This document shows positions 50,101-59,305 of a DNA stretch of 64,000 bases, in pieces. This DNA comes from Chiridota heheva (taxonomy: Eukaryota > Echinodermata > Holothuroidea > Apodida > Chiridotidae): NCBI GenBank assembly GCA_020152595.1, contig JAIGNY010000725.1:542001-606000 (forward strand), given 5' to 3'. Below the pieces are notes generated by a model. That model saw only the letters and a list, made by a program, of their open reading frames with translations. It ran no database searches and was not told where the DNA came from. The translations under genes were made by a program, and so were the position numbers. The stretch's first letter is position 1. Each line of letters begins with the position of its first letter.

Positions 50101-53100
50101 TCCACCTATATTATTGTGTTCGTTTGCATAAAGTTGCCACAGTATATGAACTGATAAGATATGTATACTTAGTATGGAGTGTACAGGATGCGACTACATA
50201 TTGACATACTGTAGGGAGGAATGTCATGCAGAACATGAATTGGGCCATAGGATAGAATTTATTTCATGTGGTATGCACCAAGAGATATCAGGCATGATTA
50301 TTTGACTCCGCCTTTATTTTCTTATTCGACAGTTCACATGTACCTCTGCCAACAAGGTGGATGGAGTTTATGTTTTCACCTCTGTTTGTCCATTTGTCCG
50401 TTTGCCATCAAGATATTTCAAGAACTGACGATTAGATTTGGATTAAATTTGGTGTGAGGTTTTGTTACTGCTTAACACTAATACTCTACCAACACTTTTT
50501 TGAAAACGTGCTTGGGAGACGGAGTCCAAGATGGGGCACCCAAAACGGAGATAATATTGCCGCGTGGTAGACTAAGGGTTAAGGAAGTAAAGTTTACTAT
50601 AATGTTTTGAGTTTATCATACATTTTATCTTTTTGTAATCTTAATGCTAGAGTTAATAAATGTGTAGGGGTTGGGGAGGGTACAGGTTGGAAAGGGGGCT
50701 TAATGACATTGTTAATTTTACTAAAATTTCTTTCTAATGATTTTGCCAAATTTTCCTTGCAATTATTTTGATTTCCCAATTTTCCTAGTAGAAAGAAAAC
50801 ATGCAATATAGGGAAGGTGAAATCCTTCAAGAATACATTTCCCCTGCTGCCCACTGATGAGACTGCACTCTTGTCCCAATATATTTCATTAATCATGACA
50901 AAACTGTTCATAAAATAGTTTTTTGGCTTGGACCCCCTAAAATTTTATCCTGGCTCCGCCCCTGCTTCTGGGGGTTGGAAATAAAAATTTCCAATATTTT
51001 TCATCAGGTCAATGATAACCAGAAGCCTTGTGATTTTCATAGATCCGCCCTCTGTAAAGGGTTAAGTGAGTAGTCAGACATGTCTAAAATCTATGTCGTG
51101 TAATATAGAGTAAAAGACAAACAAATAAAACTTTGAAAATAATGTCATATATTGTTCCGATTAGAAGATTTGGAATTTAAAAAGTTTAAACAAATTTGGT
51201 GAAAATGATTTGTGTAAAAAAGTTGAGCATTATACTCAGGACTTTTTGAACACTTACTAACATTATACTCTTGACTTTTTGAACACTTACTAACATTATA
51301 CTCTAGACTTTTTGAACACTTACAGTACTAACATTATACTTTGGACTTTTTGAACACTTACTAACATTATACTCTGGACTTTTGAACACTCACTAACATT
51401 ATACTCTGGACTTCTAAAACTCTTACTAACATTATACTCTTGACTTGTTGAACACTTACCAACATTATACTCTTGACTTTTTGAACATTTACTAACATTA
51501 TACTCTGGACTTTTTAACATTATCTAACATTATACTCTTGACTTTTTGAACTCTTACTAACATTATACTCTTGACTTTTTGAACACTTACTAACATACTC
51601 TTGACTTTTTGAACACTTACTAACAATATACTCTGGATGACTTTTGAACATTATCTAACATTATACTCTTGACTTTTTGAACACTTACTTACATTATACT
51701 CTTGACTTTTTGAACACTTACTAACATACTCTTGACTTTTGAACACTTACTAACAGTATACTCTGGACTTTTGAACACTTACTTACATACTCTTGACTTT
51801 TTGAACACTTACTAACATTATACTCTTGACTTTTTAACACTTACTAACATACTCTGGACTTTTTGAACACTTACTAACATTATACTCTGGACTTTTTGAA
51901 CACTATTATACTCTGGACTTTTTGAACACTATTATACTCTGGACTTTTTGAACACTTACTAACATTATACTCTTGACTTTTTGAACACTTACTAACATTA
52001 TACTTTTTGCTTTTTGAAAACTTACTAACATTATACTCTGGACTTTTTGAACACTCACTAACATTATACTCTGGACTTCTAAAACTCTTACTAACATTAT
52101 ACTCTTGACTTGTTGAACACTTACCAACATTATACTCTTGACTTTTTGAACATTTACTAACATTATACTCTGGACTTTTTTAACATTATCTAACATTATA
52201 CTCTTGACTTTTTGAACTCTTACTAACATTATACTCTTGACTTTTTGAACACTTACTAACATACTCTTGACTTTTTGAACACTTACTAACAATATACTCT
52301 GGATGACTTTTTGAACATTATCTAACATTATACTCTTGACTTTTTGAACACTTACTTACATTATGCTCTTGACTTTTTGAACACTTACTAACATACTCTT
52401 GACTTTTTGAACACTTACTAACAGTATACTCTGGACTTTTTGAACACTTACTTACATACTCTTGACTTTTTGAACACTTACTAACATTATACTCTTGACT
52501 TTTTTAACACTTACTAACATACTCTGGACTTTTTGAACACTTACTAACATTATACTCTGGACTTTTTGAACACTTACCAACATTATACTCTTGACTTTTT
52601 GAACACTTACCAACATTATACTCTTGACTTTTTGAACACTTACTAACATAATACTCTGGACTTTTTGAACACTTAATTTGCTAATTAAAAATGTTGTCAA
52701 TATTTTTATGTGATTAATCAGTAGCTTTACTTAGTACTCTCCTAAGGTATCCAATGGTTGTAAATGTAGGAATGTAATACATTAACTATATGTTATTTCA
52801 GCCATCCATTTCTACCCAATTAATTAGATAAAACTTCTGTGTTAACCTCTCCTCAATTAAATATGAAATCTTTAAAAATTGAATTAGTTTTTGAAATTAC
52901 AAAGGAAAAAATAAAAATGTTGAATCATAAACTAATTAAGAAAATGTTGGAAAATGGTTAAAATATACGTTTTGGTTATTTTCTCAGAGGGTGAAAGGAA
53001 TGTCTTTTTGGAAAATTACAAACTTAGGGAAAAATGTAAAGAAGGTGAAAAATGAACCATGTTTGATACTTTGAATGATGAGAATTAACAAGGGTTGGTT

Positions 53101-56100
53101 GTTTTTAATTTTCCAAAGATCTTCCTTTTCATTTTTGAGGTCTTCTTTTTAGAGATTTGCCTTATATTGCAAATCTCTAAAATAAAGTTTGAAATCTGAA
53201 AAAGGAAGACCTTGAAAAATAGACTACACGTTAGTCCGAAAATGATGAAAAAGTTTTTCAAAAAGTTACAACGGGAAAATACTAAAAAAGTTGAAACATA
53301 ATTAATTACAAAAATGTTAAAAAACAGTTAAAGAATGTGTTTTGGCTATTTTTCAGGAGGTGAAAAAGTTTTGAAAAAAATGTTGAATGTCTTTTTCACA
53401 AATTTTAATCATTATGTAAAAATGTGAAAGAAATAATGAAAATTAATGAAATTGTATTTCTCACAATTCCAACTCCCCAGACATCGCCAGTGATGTCATG
53501 CTTCAGTGCATATATAAAGCTAAATTCATCTGAGCCATTAGGCTCATTGAGCCAGTGCTTGTCCCTGGTTTCCATGGCGCAAGGGGATGAGAGTACATTA
53601 TTCCCCCTGGACGGGATGGCAGTCCAACGCAGATTAACTCCTCAAGCAGTGCTGGTACTCATTATACAGCTGAGTGGACTGAAGGAAGTAGAGTATGGTG
53701 TCTTGCTCAAGGACACAATGCAGCTCTCACAACGGGAATCAAACTTGGTACCTCTCGAATACAAGCATGACTCCTAACCACTGAGCCACAGCACCTCCAC
53801 CTCCATCAGTGCATATATACTATGCACTTTTGTGTATATGTCTTCGTTTTAGAGGTCTTCGTTATACACCCACCCACTTTCTTATATTCATGCCTCTTTT
53901 CACCTCTAACCATCTCATTCCCCCTCCATCCTGTCTCATTCCCTTTCTACATTGCCCCTTTCCCCTCTACCCTCCCCTTTTTCTCTTTCCTCCCTTTTCC
54001 CCTCTACCCTTTCCCTTTCTTCACTTTTCCCCCTCTACCCTTTTGCTTTTCCCCTCTACCCCGTCTTATTCCCTTTCTACCTTGCCCCTTTCTCCTCTAC
54101 CCTCCCCTTTTCCCTCTACCATCTCCTTTTCCCATTTTCCCCTCGACCAAGTTTCTTTCCCCTTGACCAAGTTTCCCTCGACCAAGTTTCTTTCCCATCT
54201 GCCTTGTTTATTTCCCCCTACCCTATCTCTTTCCTCCTCTACCCTGTTTCTTTCCCCCTTTACCCTGTTTCTTTCCCCTCTACCCTGCTTCTTTTCCCTT
54301 CTATCCTGTTTCTTTCCCCCTCTACCCTGTCTCTTTCTCCCCTCTACCCTGTCTCTTTCCCCTTCTACCCTATCTCTTTCCCCTTCTACCCTGTTTCTTT
54401 CCCCTTCTACCCTGTTTCTTTCCCCTCTACCCTGTTTCTTTACCCTCTACCCTGTTTCTTTCCCCTCTGCCCTGTTTCTTTTCCCCTCTATCCTGTTTCT
54501 TTCCCCTCTACTTGTCTCTTCCCCATCTACCCTGTCTCTTTCCCCTCTACCTTGTCTCTTTCCCCTCTACCCTGTTTCTTTCTCCCTCTACCCTGTTTTT
54601 TCCCCTCTACCCTGTCTCTTTGCCCTCTACCCTGTTTCTTTTCCCTTTACCCTGTTTTTTCCCCTCTACCCTGTCTCTTTCCCCTCTACCCTGTTTTTTT
54701 CCCCTCTACCCTGTTTTTTCCCCTCTACCCTGTCTCTTTCCCCTCTACCCTGTTTCTTTTCCCCTCTACCCTGTTTCTTTCCCCTCTACCCTGTTTCTTT
54801 CCCCTCTACCCTGTTTCTTTCCCCTCTACCCTGTTTCTTTCTCCCTCTACCCTGTTTTTTCCCCTCTACCCTGTCTCTTTGCCCCTCTACCCTGTTTCTT
54901 TCCCCTCTACCCTGTTTCTTTCCCCTCTACCCTGTTTTTTCCCCTCTACCCTGTCTCTTTCCCCCTCTACCCTGTTTCTTTCCCCTCTATCCTGTTTCTT
55001 TTCCCTCTACCCTGTTTCTTTCCCCTCTACTCTGTTTCTTTCTCCTCTTTACCCTGTTTTTTCCCCTCTATCTTGTTTCTTTCCCCTCTATCTTGTTTAT
55101 TTTCCTCTCTACCCTGTTTCTTTTCCTCTCTACCCTGTTTCTTTCCCTCTCTATCCTGTTTCTTTCCCTCTCTACCCTGTTTCTTTTGTTCTATACCATT
55201 CCACAGAATACAAAATGGATTTGTCTGTGCTTGTGGCTGATGTTTAACATGAAGGTGCCTTCCTTGTTGTCTCAGAAAGTCAAGTGTCAACAGCAAACAG
55301 ATGCTTCTTTGCTCTCAGTTTTGGTTTTCATCATCCTATTCAAAATTAGTTTTGTTTCTTTTACAAAGAACTAAGGTTTACATTAACTCTGCACATGAGT
55401 TGGCAAACATGTATCTAAAGTGTCACTTTCCTGCTTGCATTCAGGTGAAAAAATGACATTAAACTTCGATTACATACTACTCTTTATATTAGATAGCTAG
55501 TGCATACGATTACTACCTTTTGCCATTTTCATACATTGTAAACAGTCATTTTTCTAAACTTTGACATTCATGTACATTGTAAATTGTTGGTGAAATCTTT
55601 AAAATTTTCAGTAGTTTTTCAAAACTTTGACATACATGTACAAATGGTTGGTGAAATCATAGAATTTCAGTCCTTTTTTTAATTTTGACATACATGTATA
55701 TGTAAATGGTTGATGACAGAAATTTCAGTTGTTTTCCTTAATTTTGACATACATGTACATGTAAATGGTTGATGAAATCAGAGAATTTTCAATTGTATTT
55801 TAAAACCTTGATGTATGTGTACATGTAAACGGTTGACGATTGAATTGTAGAATTTTCATCATTGAAATATTCTTTTTCATGTTGTGTACAGTGCAAAAAT
55901 CATTCCTAAAAAGAACTGAACACTTGTGGTTTATAATGATTTAATCGCAAACCCCTAGCTTGGTTCAGAAAGGAGCAGGGTACATGTCACTGAGGGGCCG
56001 GGTACGTGTCACTGAGGGGCAGGGTACGTGTCGCTGAGGGGCCAGGGTACGTGTCACTGAGGGGCCAGGTGCGTGTCACTGAGGGGCCGGGTGCGTGTCA

Positions 56101-58655
56101 CTGATGGGCAGGGTACGTGTCACTGAGGGGCAGGGTACCTGTCACTGAGGAGCAGGGTATGTGTCACTGAGGGACAGGGTACGTGTCACTAAGGGGCAGG
56201 GTACGTGTCACTGAGGGACAGGGTACGTGTCACTGAGGGGCAGGGTTATGTCACTGAGGGGCAGGGTGCGTGTCACTGAGGGGCAGGGCACGGTCACTGA
56301 GGGGCAGGGAACGTGTCACTGAGGGGGGCAGGGCACGTGTCACTGAGGGGCAGGGTACGTGTTACTGAGGGGCCGGGTATGTGTCACTGAGGGGCAGGGT
56401 ACGTGTCACTGAGGGGCAGGGTACGTGTCACTTAGGGGCAGGGTACGTGTCACTGAGGGGCAGGGTACGAGTCACTGAGGGGCAGGGTACGTGTCACTGA
56501 GGGGCAGGGTACGTGTCACTGAGGGGCAGGGAATGCCATGTGACATAATGGACATAAAGTAGGATGTCATTGGGACATTGGGAGGGATACCATGTGGAAC
56601 ATATGGTTGGATCCAATGTGGGACATAAGGTGGGATGCCATATGGGACATCAGGTGGGAAGCAAGTGATGCAGGACATACGGTGGGAGGCCATGGGGGAC
56701 AGGGAGAGATGCCACATGGGACAAGGGGGGATGGGATGGGATGTCATATGGGACATTGGATGGGATGTCATATGGGACATGGGATTCCATGTGGGGAATA
56801 TGGTGGAATGGTATGTGGGACAAGGGATGGGATGAGATGTCATGTGGGACATGTAGTGGGATGTCATGTAGGACATGGGATGCCATGTGGGACATGGAAT
56901 GCCATGTGGAACATGGGATGCCTTGTGGGACATCGGATGCCATGTGGGACATGGGATGCCACGTGGGACATGGGATGCCTAGTGGGACATGGGATGCCAC
57001 GTGGGACATAGGATGCCACGTGGGACATTGGATGTCAGGTGGGACATGGGATGTCACGTGGGACATGTGGGACTTAGTTTGAGATGCCATTTTTATAATT
57101 GGCGAGGTCATATGATTTGCATGGGCATGCGAACCATGACGGTGTTTACCATTCTAGTTGTTATATATGAATATTTTAATATATTCAAGGATTGCTTCAG
57201 TGGTCAAGCAAAGTTCATCTTACATGTCAGCTAGAGGATATTTCCACTATGACTATGGACCAGCCATCAGCCATTGAGATCTGCATCCGGCTAGTGAAAG
57301 CAAGATCTGTGACCAGCCAAATTACAAACGTTTGGCAGTCAAATAGCATTACTCTCCAGTTAAGGAAGAAATTGGTTGTGGTCCTAGTATGGAGCATAGT
57401 TCTTTACATTTGTGAGTGTTGGACTCTGAAAAAAAATGATGAGAGAAGAATAACGGTGGGTGTGGTGAAAGGTACTGCGGTGAGCTGGACAGACGGAGTC
57501 TGTCCAGCTCACTGGATGGAGTGAAAGAGAGTGATGGACTGCTTGAACGTGATAAAAAGGCAGAAACTGAACAAATATGGACATTGAAAGTGCCGTCCAG
57601 ATAGTTTGATGCTCATTTCCATTGAGGGGGAAATCCCGGGTAAAACCTGCTGCTGTAATCCAGGCATACAGTGGATCACAAATATTGACCCATGGACAAT
57701 GGGTGGTCTAGCTGCTGCAAAAATTATGTTATTCAACGCCAATGGTCATGCATCATGTCTATGGTTTAAGTAGTAGTTAAGGATATTTTAAAGAAACACC
57801 ATAATGATAATAAAAATGAGTACTTGTTATGCGCCAGTATCCATCAAAAGTGATGCTCATGGTGCAGGGACACAACATTTAATGCAAAACAATGTGAACA
57901 AAAAAGAAAAAATAGTTAAGAATACTGAAAAATACATATATACAAGAACAAATATAAGTTTAAAATTGAATGGTGAAGAAACAACTTCAATATCTGAATC
58001 TGATGTAGAAATGTCTGGTATGGAAAGTCTACTGTAGAAGGTTACTGCTCTAATCCTCACTTTCGTAGCAACATGAATTTATGTCTTTCGTCAAACTTTC
58101 TTCAGTTGGCAATACTAGATTACGTTTCACTGCTCTTCTGATACTTCCAATTGTATTGTCTTAACATGGACAGTAATCGACAATAAAAGTCACTATTTTT
58201 GATTGGTCAAACACAAATACTGACAATTAATCAAAAACCGCTGCTGAATTGACAGCACATTGTACACACACAATGCATACTGTACATACTTAATGAGAAA
58301 CGATCCACAACTGAATGTGGCGTGAAAGATATAAACATCACAGTTTTACGATTACTATTGAGATAAGATTTCCTTTTAAAAAGCAACAAAATTTCAGAAA
58401 AAATAAAATATAATATATAAAAAATTGAGGAATGTGGGGATGTGATGTCATGATTTCAGTCGATTATACACAAATCAGAGCGATTTCTAAACATGCATAT
58501 CCATAACAGAATAAGATTTTGTAGTGCTTTCTTTATTATTTTGTTTCTAATTTGCTTGCTTTCATATTGTTTTATCTCCAGTTTATTTATGTGTATTTTC
58601 CTTTTTCAGGGAGTTTGCTAAACAGAGAGCTACAATTGAGAAAACTTATGCATCG
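38135..58655 (+). CDS. FCHSD/nervous-wreck-type F-BAR protein, first 3 coding exons (partial)
   Basis: Coding exons: 38135-38155, 41535-41632 and 58610-58655, all GT-AG and in phase (0, 2, 0). They give 55 residues: MEPPPRKVKIFNELHIVQKE, the stretch QVSKLNSKHQAETDLLEDIR, and EFAKQRATIEKTYAS. This matches the extreme N-terminus of vertebrate FCHSD2 (PPPRKVK, KHQAE-DLLED, an A-IE--YA helix), the start of the F-BAR domain. The family has an F-BAR domain plus two SH3 domains and links curved membrane at endocytic sites and synapses to WASP/Arp2/3 actin assembly. Introns are 3.4 kb and 17.0 kb, then more than 5.3 kb to the window edge. The rest of the F-BAR and the SH3 domains lie outside. FCHSD1 versus FCHSD2 cannot be separated from this part. 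Confidence 0.9.
40010..40035. repeat. G-rich tract with G-quadruplex potential
   Basis: GGGGGTGGGGGGGGGGAGGG and adjoining G runs lie in intron 1 of the FCHSD-like gene, 50 bp left of a CCCCGGAAGC-type repeat unit (40080-40180). Confidence 0.8.
41240..41400. mobile_element. MITE family A, partial copy
   Basis: CTGATTTCAGTTGTTTCTAC, ATATCCCCTTAATGGAATAA and CTTCACCATTATGTTTCTTT run into a terminus GACCACTGAATTAATCTTTA. This is one half of the element seen complete at 14547-15115. It sits 135 bp before FCHSD-like exon 2. Confidence 0.75.
41535..41632 (+). CDS. FCHSD-like coding exon 2
   Basis: The acceptor is TTTTCTAG|GTC and the donor ATCAG|GTGGGT. It encodes VKIFNELHIVQKEQVSKL and NSKHQAETDLLEDI plus two bases of Arg. 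KHQAE-DLLED is diagnostic of the first F-BAR helix in FCHSD/Nwk proteins. Confidence 0.93.
42620..43942. mobile_element. MITE family E, 1.32 kb, nested in repeat G (TTAA target)
   Basis: The left end AGTGGTCCTGCCATG and right end CATGGCAGGACCACT are perfect 15-bp inverted repeats. Flanks are CTAA (42616-42619) and TTAA (43943-43946). The unoccupied site is visible in copy 2 of repeat G near 50040 as ACCCTTCAAATTCTT. No transposase ORF is present; a tRNA-like segment lies inside. Confidence 0.88.
43258..43330 (-). repeat. tRNA-like segment inside MITE E
   Basis: Reading the minus strand, GTGGCCCAGTCTGTTA resembles an A box and GAGTTCGAATCTCACAG contains a good B box / T arm (GTTCGAATC). The acceptor stem is not closed, so this is a tRNA-derived remnant and not a functional tRNA gene. 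Confidence 0.5.
44335..45055. repeat. Minisatellite, about 24-bp unit (ATGCCATGTGGGACATATGG)
   Basis: About 25-30 copies of a 20-28 bp unit. The section 44800-44900 is the most regular, with alternating TGAA and TGGA variants at 24 bp. All frames are mostly open, giving false ORFs of up to 210 codons rich in His, Met, Pro and Ser on the minus strand. A related array is at 56530-57090. Confidence 0.92.
45757..46016 (+). mobile_element. tRNA-derived SINE, copy 1 (5'-damaged)
   Basis: The T-arm/B box GGTACCGGGTTCAATTCCC is followed by the SINE body: CTTGTCCTTGAGCATGACAC, CAGTCCACTGAGATGCAAAA and GGATAAGCACTGGCTCTGG. It ends in ATTTAGCTTTA. The same body and end occur in the minus-strand copy 53517-53805. 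Confidence 0.85.
46412..46885. repeat. Tandem duplication, two units of about 230 bp
   Basis: GGATAGAAATATTTGAGAAA through GATACTGTAAGTTTGTACTG and TATGTTT occurs at about 46418-46630 and 46648-46883 with small indels. It is non-coding. Confidence 0.85.
47014..48575 (+). mobile_element. Jockey-clade LINE fragment (reverse transcriptase), 5' truncated
   Basis: In shifting frames on the + strand: FPNAYKAKKACDETWSITFP, then WRTAIITPIPKPKKDSFD, SSYCPIAV, GFRKRRNTLD, KSFAKKEDLIAIIFDHEKAF (the RT A motif region), GIPQGSILSPTLFNLSINNI (motif B), and HTKFLGLTLDPKLSCKQHI with ILYLLSNTTWGEDPHALI (thumb region). The FADD box region is deleted or damaged near 47820-47900. There is no endonuclease domain. 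The 3' end is A-rich (ATAAATAAAAATAAAAGC). Several frameshifts and stops make it inactive. Confidence 0.85.
48600..49724. other. Intronic sequence, nothing recognised
   Basis: AT-rich sequence in intron 2 of the FCHSD-like gene. No coding region is seen. Confidence 0.5.
49725..50345. mobile_element. Composite dispersed repeat G, copy 2
   Basis: GGTGAGCTTGCGAAGCATAT, CCGTCCACAGTTTTTACTGA, CTCATAAGACTGGAGGTTTG, ATTTGTGCATTAATGGCTGT and ATTTCATGTGGTATGCACCA match copy 1 in order but without the 1.3 kb MITE. A reverse dispersed repeat (CTCTGCCAACAAGG, 50346-50475) follows directly. Confidence 0.8.
51226..52675. repeat. 33-bp minisatellite, over 40 units, with higher-order duplication
   Basis: The unit ACTTACTAACATTATACTCT plus TGACTTTTTGAAC (33 bp, with shorter variants) fills 1.45 kb. 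Variant units recur in the same order at an offset of about 665 bp (for example CACTCACTAACATTATACTC at 51387 and 52052). Because 33 is a multiple of three, the minus strand shows stop-free 11-residue repeats that are not genes. Confidence 0.95.
53517..53805 (-). mobile_element. tRNA-derived SINE, full length, with 14-bp target duplication
   Basis: TCAGTGCATATATA stands perfectly at 53503-53516 and 53806-53819. The minus strand starts with a tRNA-like head: GTGGCTCAGTGGTTAGGAGT is the A box and AAGTTTGATTCCCG the B box. The body follows (GTGTCCTTGAGCAAGACACC, CAGTCCACTCAGCTGTATAA, GGACAAGCACTGGCTCAATG). It ends GATGAATTTAGCTTT as in copy 1. The 289 bp body and target duplication show L1-type retrotransposition. 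RNA polymerase III would use the internal boxes. Confidence 0.93.
53930..55185. repeat. Pyrimidine-only minisatellite, about 20-bp unit, about 60 copies
   Basis: The unit is CCCCTCTACCCTGTTTCTTT. Apart from one A and one G per unit, the + strand is all C and T for 1.25 kb. All three + frames are nearly stop-free, producing ORFs of 521, 431 and 242 codons of Pro/Leu/Phe/Ser repeats; these are artefacts. Triplex (H-DNA) formation and strong transcription-dependent strand asymmetry are plausible. Confidence 0.95.
55558..55862. repeat. About 60-bp tandem repeat, 5 units
   Basis: TTTGACATACATGTACATGT, then AAATGGTTGATGAAATC and AGAATTTTCA, recurs with indels. Units start near 55558, 55627, 55684, 55741 and 55808. 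Confidence 0.85.
55970..56530. repeat. 22-bp G-rich minisatellite, about 25 units
   Basis: The unit GGGGCAGGGTACGTGTCACTGA is highly regular, with variants GGCCGGG and GGACAGG. Each unit has two G runs. It abuts the 56530-57090 array directly. Confidence 0.95.
56530..57090. repeat. About 20-bp minisatellite (GGGATGCCATGTGGGACAT)
   Basis: About 25 units related to the array at 44335-45055. The right flank (TTTTTATAATTGGC-GGTCATATGAT, then TTTGCATGGGCATG-GAACCATGA) also matches the right flank of the first array at 45060-45140, so both arrays sit inside copies of one repeat. Long ORFs on both strands are artefacts. Confidence 0.92.
57237..57452 (+). mobile_element. LINE fragment (RT thumb region)
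   Basis: The frame reads IEICIRLVKARSVTSQITNV, WQSNSITLQLRKKLVVVLVW and SIVLYICECWTLKKNDERRI. This is the post-catalytic segment typical of LINE ORF2 proteins (IR-R---A, W-S--I, K--L---LVWS--LY--E-WTL-K-DE-RI). It is truncated on both sides. A fragment of a MITE family A end (AGGATTGCTTCAGTGGTCAA, 57189) lies just upstream. Confidence 0.78.
57480..57512. other. 15-bp perfect hairpin with 3-nt loop
   Basis: GTGAGCTGGACAGAC (57480-57494), loop GGA, GTCTGTCCAGCTCAC (57498-57512). It lies immediately after the LINE fragment. There is no T run after it, and a terminator role would not be expected in this genome. Confidence 0.9.
58440..58565. mobile_element. MITE family A, degraded partial copy
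   Basis: GTGATGTCATGATTTCAGTC, ACACAAATCAGAG, ATAACAGAATAAGATTTT and CTTTCTTTATTATTTTGTTT follow the order of the family A half-element. It ends 45 bp before FCHSD-like exon 3. Together with the terminus at 57189 it may be one copy opened by a LINE insertion. Confidence 0.55.
58610..58655 (+). CDS. FCHSD-like coding exon 3
   Basis: The acceptor is TTTTTCAG|G and the donor TCG|GTAAGT. The first base completes Arg of exon 2; the exon then encodes EFAKQRATIEKTYAS, matching the vertebrate TFSQKKAAIEREYAQ. It is only 46 nt, isolated by a 17 kb upstream intron, and easy for gene finders to miss. Confidence 0.9.
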
Positions 58656-58774
58656 GTAAGTTACATTTTCATTACAGACCTTCCTTCACTAGCTATTTTA
58701 AATTAGCAATTTTTCATTATAAGTACATACAATAATTTTATTTAATTAAAAAAAAAGGCTTCAGTTGTTTTGGA

Positions 58775-58855
58775 ATTCGCAGTTCAAAAGGTTGTTTTCT
58801 TCAGCAACAAATTTGCAGTTCAAAAGGTTGTTTTCTTTAGAAACATTTGCAGTGT
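58775..58855. repeat. 40-bp direct duplication
   Basis: GCAGTTCAAAAGGTTGTTTT with CTT-AG-AACA-ATTT occurs twice in a row in intron 3. Confidence 0.85.
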
Positions 58856-59305
58856 TTTAAGTTCAATAGCCCTCCATTTTGGTATCTTAATCCGTTATTG
58901 TTCAATCCTCTGCTGCAATGGTTTCAACAGTTCAAGGGACAGCTGAGTCATTGTAGTATTCACTGTACTCATGGTCACTGTGCCACAATTCTTGTGTGTA
59001 GCACACTGAAATATAAGTTGCACATGAGGTCATTTTATGACATTACTTATAGTGTAGTGATCTGATCAGTAAATAGCACTTCCCTGATCTGATCTCTTCT
59101 CAGCTAATTGCAATTGGCTTGGCAATGATGGCTGCTATGTGCGTGTTCTCACTTAAGTTCAAGCTCGAGATTGGACCCACTGCAGACAATAAGATCCGTC
59201 GATCTTTTACTGTGAGAACGCTGACTGGATCTGATTATAGGCCTGCGGCGGATGTAAGATATCTTAGTTGGAGGGGCAAAACATGATTGTGGGGAAAAAA
59301 CAAAC

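Noticed and set aside
51906..52328. 140-codon minus-strand ORF with an 11-residue repeat
   Set aside because: The 33-bp repeat unit lacks stops in this frame, and neighbouring units break it. It is not protein coding.
53809..55374. 521-codon + strand ORF, with 431- and 242-codon ORFs overlapping in other frames
   Set aside because: All are products of one stop-free pyrimidine minisatellite; several frames are open at once, and no domain or splice context exists.
56472..57111. ORFs of 110-153 codons on both strands
   Set aside because: They are repeat translations without domains, overlapping one another on opposite strands.
59104..59285. About 60 open codons reading LIAIGLAMMAAMCVFSLKF, resembling a membrane segment
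   Set aside because: There is no splice context, start codon or recognised family, and it is not the expected next F-BAR exon.
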